Assembly: GCA_022571535.1 (NCBI GenBank)
Contig: JACZXR010000009.1
Coordinates: 1-16,917, forward strand
Origin: Deltaproteobacteria bacterium
Lineage (GTDB): Bacteria > Desulfobacterota > Binatia > UBA9968 > CAXXLF01
Reading direction: 5' to 3'
Length of the DNA stretch: 16,917 nucleotides
The notes under the pieces: generated by a model
Databases searched by the model: none
Told to the model about the DNA's origin: nothing
The model's input: the letters and a program-made list of their open reading frames with translations, nothing else
Part shown: in pieces, positions 13,821 to 16,917 of the stretch
How positions within the stretch are numbered: the stretch's first letter is position 1
Layout of the letters: every line of letters starts with the position of its first letter
Made by a program: the position numbers and the translations under genes

Positions 13821-13865
13821 CCTTCACGCTTCTTAGCCTTCTTACGCTTTGCTTATAGTCTAGTC

Positions 13866-16307
13866 ATGGAAGCCAGCCTCAAGCAGCAAAAAATACCCGT
13901 TTACATTGAAGACGAGATGCGCCAGTCCTACATGGACTATGCCATGAGCGTCATCATTGGTAGGGCGCTGCCGGATGTGCGCGATGGGCTAAAACCGGTG
14001 CATCGGCGGGTTCTCTATGCCATGTATGCCATGGGAAACTCCTGGAATAACCCCTACAAAAAATCCGCTCGGCTGGTTGGCGACGTCATCGGAAAGTATC
14101 ATCCCCACGGGGACGTGGCAGTGTATGACACAATCGTGCGTATGGCCCAGGATTTCTCTATGCGTTACCTTTTGGTGGACGGACAGGGAAACTTCGGCTC
14201 TGTAGATGGGGACCCTCCAGCTGCTATGAGATACACGGAGATCCGGATGACCCAAATGGCTGAGGAGATCTTAGCCGATATCGACAAAGGGACCGTCAAT
14301 TTCATTCCCAACTACGATGACTCCTTAACTGAACCTACCGTCCTTCCTTCCCGAATCCCTACCCTCTTAACCAATGGTAGCTCGGGCATTGCTGTGGGGA
14401 TGGCTACCAATATCCCACCACACAACCTGGGAGAGGTCGTGAACGGTTTGGTCGCTATGGTGGAGAAGCCGGATATCAGCATCGGTGAACTCATGAATTA
14501 CATACCCGGCCCCGACTTTCCCACGGGGGCTTACATCCATGGCAGGGAGTCCATCCGTCAAGCCTACAACACAGGCCGAGGAACCATCCAGATACGAGCA
14601 AAGCTCTTCACCGAGACCGTCAAGCGGACAGGCAGGGAGCAAATCATTGTCCGTGAGATCCCCTACATGGTGAACAAGGCCCGTCTCATCGAGCATATCG
14701 CGGGGCTAGTGCAGGATAAGAAGATCGAGGGTATCTCAGACCTGCGCGACGAATCGGACCGGGAAGGGATGCGCATTGTGATTGAGCTCAAGCGCGACGC
14801 AGTGCCTGACGTGCTCATCAATCAGCTTTACAAGCATACCTCCTTACAGGAGTCTTTTGGTGTCAATATGCTGGCTATCGATGACGGCCGGCCCAGGCTC
14901 CTCAACTTGAAGGACGCTTTGAAGGCCTTCCTGGACCACCGCAAGGAGGTGATTACTCGCAGAACTGCATATAATCTGCGCAAGGCAGAGGACCGTCTGC
15001 ATATTCTGGAAGGGCTGCGGATTGCCCTGGACCATCTCGATCAGGTCATCACGCTAATCCGCCAATCTAAAGACCCCAGGACGGCCAAGGAGGGTCTTAT
15101 GGACAGCTTTGGCCTGACGGACGTTCAAGCCCAAGCGATCCTGGAAATGCGACTTCAGAGACTAACGGGATTGGAAAGGGAAAAGATAGTAAAGGAGCAC
15201 TCGGAGATAACGGAGCACATCGGCCAACTGCGGGCAATTCTGGCCGATGAGGGAAAAGTCTTTCGAATAATTGTCGATGAGCTCAAGGATATCAAGGAGC
15301 GGTACGGGGATCCGCGGCGAACCGAGATTGTGGATCAAACCGAGGAGATCTCTGTGGAGGATCTCATCGTTGATGAAGAGATGGTGGTTACCGTCTCCCA
15401 CGAGGGTTATATCAAGCGTAACCCGGTGACGCTTTACAGGGCACAACACCGTGGTGGGAAGGGCAAGGTCGGGGCAACGACAAGGGATGAGGATTTCGTC
15501 GAATCCCTCTTTGTTGCTTCCACCCATGATTACATTCTCTTCTTTACGACGGTCGGGAAAGTTTACTGGATTAAAGTCCATGAACTCCCCCAGGCCGGAA
15601 GGGCAGCTAGGGGAAGGCCCGTCGTTAATCTTCTCCACTTATCAGAGGGAGAGAAGGTTTCGGCCTTCCTCCCGGTTCGTGAATTCCAGCAAGGACGTTT
15701 TGTCATCTTTGCAACCAAAAGAGGAGTGGTCAAAAAAACCGAACTCATGGCTCACTCCAATCCCAGATCCACAGGGACTCGTGCGATTGCCCTGGAGCCA
15801 AGAGACGAAGTTATCGGGGTCCGCCTCACTGATGGACAACAGGAGGTTTTGCTCTCCACCCTATCTGGCCAGTCCATTCGCTTCAAGGAAGACCGGGTCC
15901 GTCCCACAGGGAGGGGAACCTATGGTGTCATAGGAGTCAGCCTGGACGAAGGCGATGAGGTGGTGAGCATGGAGATCCTAAACCAAGGGGCCAGCATCTT
16001 GACCGTTGCAGAGAACGGTTTTGGAAAGCGTACCGCCATGGAAGAATACCGCCTCCAATCGCGTGGGGGCAAGGGGGTCATCACGATGAAGACCACGGAC
16101 AAGACCGGGCGGGTGATCGGGGTTCAACAGGTCACCGATGATGACCAGCTCATGATGATTACGAACAGAGGCAAGATTATTCGTCTTAGAATTAAAGATA
16201 TCAGGACGATCGGGCGGAACACCCAAGGAGTCCGTCTCATCGAGATGAATGACAACGAGCGGGTTGTCTCGCTTGCGCGGCTAGCAGAGCAGGAAGACGA
16301 GGAATAA
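13866..16307 (+). CDS. gyrA: DNA gyrase subunit A
   Basis: The DNA breakage-reunion subunit of gyrase, 813 residues. The N-terminal MRQSYMDYAMSVIIGRALPDVRDGLKPVHRR is diagnostic of the family. The catalytic Tyr is Tyr123 in AAMRYTEIRM. The quinolone-determining segment reads HPHGDVAVYD: the position of E. coli Ser83 is Val84 here and the Asp87 equivalent is Asp88. The C-terminal beta-pinwheel carries a near-canonical GyrA box, QHRGGKG (527-533), instead of QRRGGKG, which separates GyrA from ParC. A short acidic tail (EQEDEE) ends the protein. The ATG has no obvious ribosome binding site. It follows gyrB by 65 bases in the same direction, so co-transcription is likely, and it is followed by a highly structured spacer. 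Confidence 0.98.
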   Translation: MEASLKQQKIPVYIEDEMRQSYMDYAMSVIIGRALPDVRDGLKPVHRRVLYAMYAMGNSWNNPYKKSARLVGDVIGKYHPHGDVAVYDTIVRMAQDFSMRYLLVDGQGNFGSVDGDPPAAMRYTEIRMTQMAEEILADIDKGTVNFIPNYDDSLTEPTVLPSRIPTLLTNGSSGIAVGMATNIPPHNLGEVVNGLVAMVEKPDISIGELMNYIPGPDFPTGAYIHGRESIRQAYNTGRGTIQIRAKLFTETVKRTGREQIIVREIPYMVNKARLIEHIAGLVQDKKIEGISDLRDESDREGMRIVIELKRDAVPDVLINQLYKHTSLQESFGVNMLAIDDGRPRLLNLKDALKAFLDHRKEVITRRTAYNLRKAEDRLHILEGLRIALDHLDQVITLIRQSKDPRTAKEGLMDSFGLTDVQAQAILEMRLQRLTGLEREKIVKEHSEITEHIGQLRAILADEGKVFRIIVDELKDIKERYGDPRRTEIVDQTEEISVEDLIVDEEMVVTVSHEGYIKRNPVTLYRAQHRGGKGKVGATTRDEDFVESLFVASTHDYILFFTTVGKVYWIKVHELPQAGRAARGRPVVNLLHLSEGEKVSAFLPVREFQQGRFVIFATKRGVVKKTELMAHSNPRSTGTRAIALEPRDEVIGVRLTDGQQEVLLSTLSGQSIRFKEDRVRPTGRGTYGVIGVSLDEGDEVVSMEILNQGASILTVAENGFGKRTAMEEYRLQSRGGKGVITMKTTDKTGRVIGVQQVTDDDQLMMITNRGKIIRLRIKDIRTIGRNTQGVRLIEMNDNERVVSLARLAEQEDEE

Positions 16308-16368
16308 TTTTCACAGCCAGCAATGAAAAATGCAGATTGCAAAATTTAAATATTAATTCAATGCAAAC

Positions 16369-16469
16369 CCCGCCTCTTCAGGCGGGCACAAAGCCGATGG
16401 GGTTTCCAAGGGGGAGAAGTGGTAGCTCTCCCCATTGGTCGAACACGGGGATTCAAACCCCGTGTTCGA
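16369..16469 (+). ncRNA. Structured gyrA-gpsA spacer with three successive hairpins
   Basis: Three strong hairpins lie in 100 bases. First: CCCGCCT/AGGCGGG (16369-16386) with loop CTTC. Second: a nested region where CCGATGGGG (16394-16402) can pair with CCCCATTGG (16430-16438, one G-U), or GGGGAGA (16411-16417) with TCTCCCC (16427-16433), so two folds compete. Third: a perfect 12-base stem TCGAACACGGGG/CCCCGTGTTCGA (16439-16469) with loop ATTCAAA. It may be a terminator complex, an mRNA leader of gpsA or a small RNA. No T-run follows the last stem. The type label is provisional. Confidence 0.45.
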
Positions 16470-16527
16470 TATAACTTGATTTCTACATTATACACATTGC
16501 CTTGGATCAGGAAACAACGTATTAGCC

Positions 16528-16917
16528 ATGGGCCAAGCAATAGGGGTCATTGGAGCCGGAGGCTGGGGGACAGCCCTGGCGAAGCTGCTTTGCGAGAAAG
16601 GGAATCAGGTCTGCCTTTGGTGTCACGGAGAGGAAACCTACCATGAGATCCGGGAGAAGGGGGAGAACTTAACTTATCTCCCTGGGGTTGCCCTGCCACG
16701 CTCTCTCAAGGTCAGCCGCTCCCTAGAAGAAACGGTGTCTGGAAAGGGGATTCTGTTCTGCGTACTTCCGTCCCATGCAGTGCGCGAAGTCATGCGGAGC
16801 GTAGTCTCCCACGTCGCGCCGCGCACGACGTTGGTCTGCGGGACCAAGGGAATAGAGGAAGGGAGCCTCATGACCATGGGCGAGGTCATGATCGATATCT
16901 TTGGCAAGTCCAAAGGA
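16528..16917 (+). CDS. gpsA: NAD(P)-dependent glycerol-3-phosphate dehydrogenase, 5' part
   Basis: The first 130 residues of GpsA, cut by the window end (family length about 330). It reduces dihydroxyacetone phosphate to sn-glycerol-3-phosphate for phospholipid synthesis in the cytoplasm. The Rossmann motif IGVIGAGGWGTALAKLL is at residues 5-21. It is followed by NLTYLPGVALP (the NxxYLPG motif), a CVLPSHAVREVM segment corresponding to the family's VPS motif, and CGTKGIEEGSL (the TKG motif). All key N-terminal motifs are intact. The ATG at 16528 has only a weak AGGAAA about 14 bases upstream. It follows gyrA by 220 bases, with the structured spacer in between. Confidence 0.95.
   Translation, partial: MGQAIGVIGAGGWGTALAKLLCEKGNQVCLWCHGEETYHEIREKGENLTYLPGVALPRSLKVSRSLEETVSGKGILFCVLPSHAVREVMRSVVSHVAPRTTLVCGTKGIEEGSLMTMGEVMIDIFGKSKG

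Noticed and set aside
16441..16467. tRNA T-arm-like sequence (GGGGATTCAAACCCC)
   Set aside because: The stem is 12 pairs long and the pieces expected for acceptor, D and anticodon arms do not assemble; it is a simple hairpin.

Overview
The window looks like a chromosomal segment of a Gram-negative bacterium, probably an uncultured deep-branching lineage (Methylomirabilota, Nitrospirota or Desulfobacterota would fit; this is inference). Support for this: a GyrB of 809 residues with the long TOPRIM-domain insert typical of Gram-negatives, many exported or lipoprotein-like small proteins, ECF-sigma-like promoters, and apparent use of selenocysteine. The host cannot be named from the sequence alone.

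Region 1 (1-3564) is an envelope and small-protein region. On the minus strand lie a small lipoprotein-like gene (1565-1317), a conserved hypothetical protein (1224-784) and a four-helix membrane protein (760-233). Diverging on the plus strand are a 53-residue secreted peptide, a secreted hypothetical protein, two duplicated 25-residue membrane microproteins and a DUF6789-like membrane protein carrying seven Cys residues, six of them in Asn-Pro-Cys repeats. Three copies of a GGAAC-N16/17-TTGTT motif sit upstream of these genes in the right orientation, which suggests one alternative-sigma regulon.

Region 2 (3763-11186) is metabolic and accessory. It holds a cupredoxin-like exported protein without the usual copper ligands, an ArsM-like methyltransferase with all three As(III)-binding Cys positions and a C-terminal extension, an internally deleted and frameshifted PiT phosphate permease pseudogene, a low-GC MOT1-type sulfate/molybdate transporter, a MerA-like flavin disulfide reductase followed 4 bases later by a TVP38/TMEM64 membrane protein, and a TIGR04283-type glycosyltransferase. 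The ArsM-like enzyme and that glycosyltransferase are both of types linked to organoarsenical or arsenosugar synthesis. On the minus strand, ending 4 bases from the glycosyltransferase, is a periplasmic peroxiredoxin-like gene with an in-frame TGA exactly where the first Cys of a CxxC motif belongs. A bSECIS-like hairpin follows it, so it is most likely a selenoprotein.

Region 3 (11187-16917) is core housekeeping: a divergent promoter region with a clear sigma70 promoter, then gyrB, gyrA, a strongly structured 100-base intergenic segment with three hairpins, and the 5' part of gpsA running off the window.

The most noteworthy items are the selenocysteine peroxiredoxin, the paired 25-residue membrane proteins, the three-copy ECF-like promoter motif, the Asn-Pro-Cys repeat insertion and the structured gyrA-gpsA spacer.
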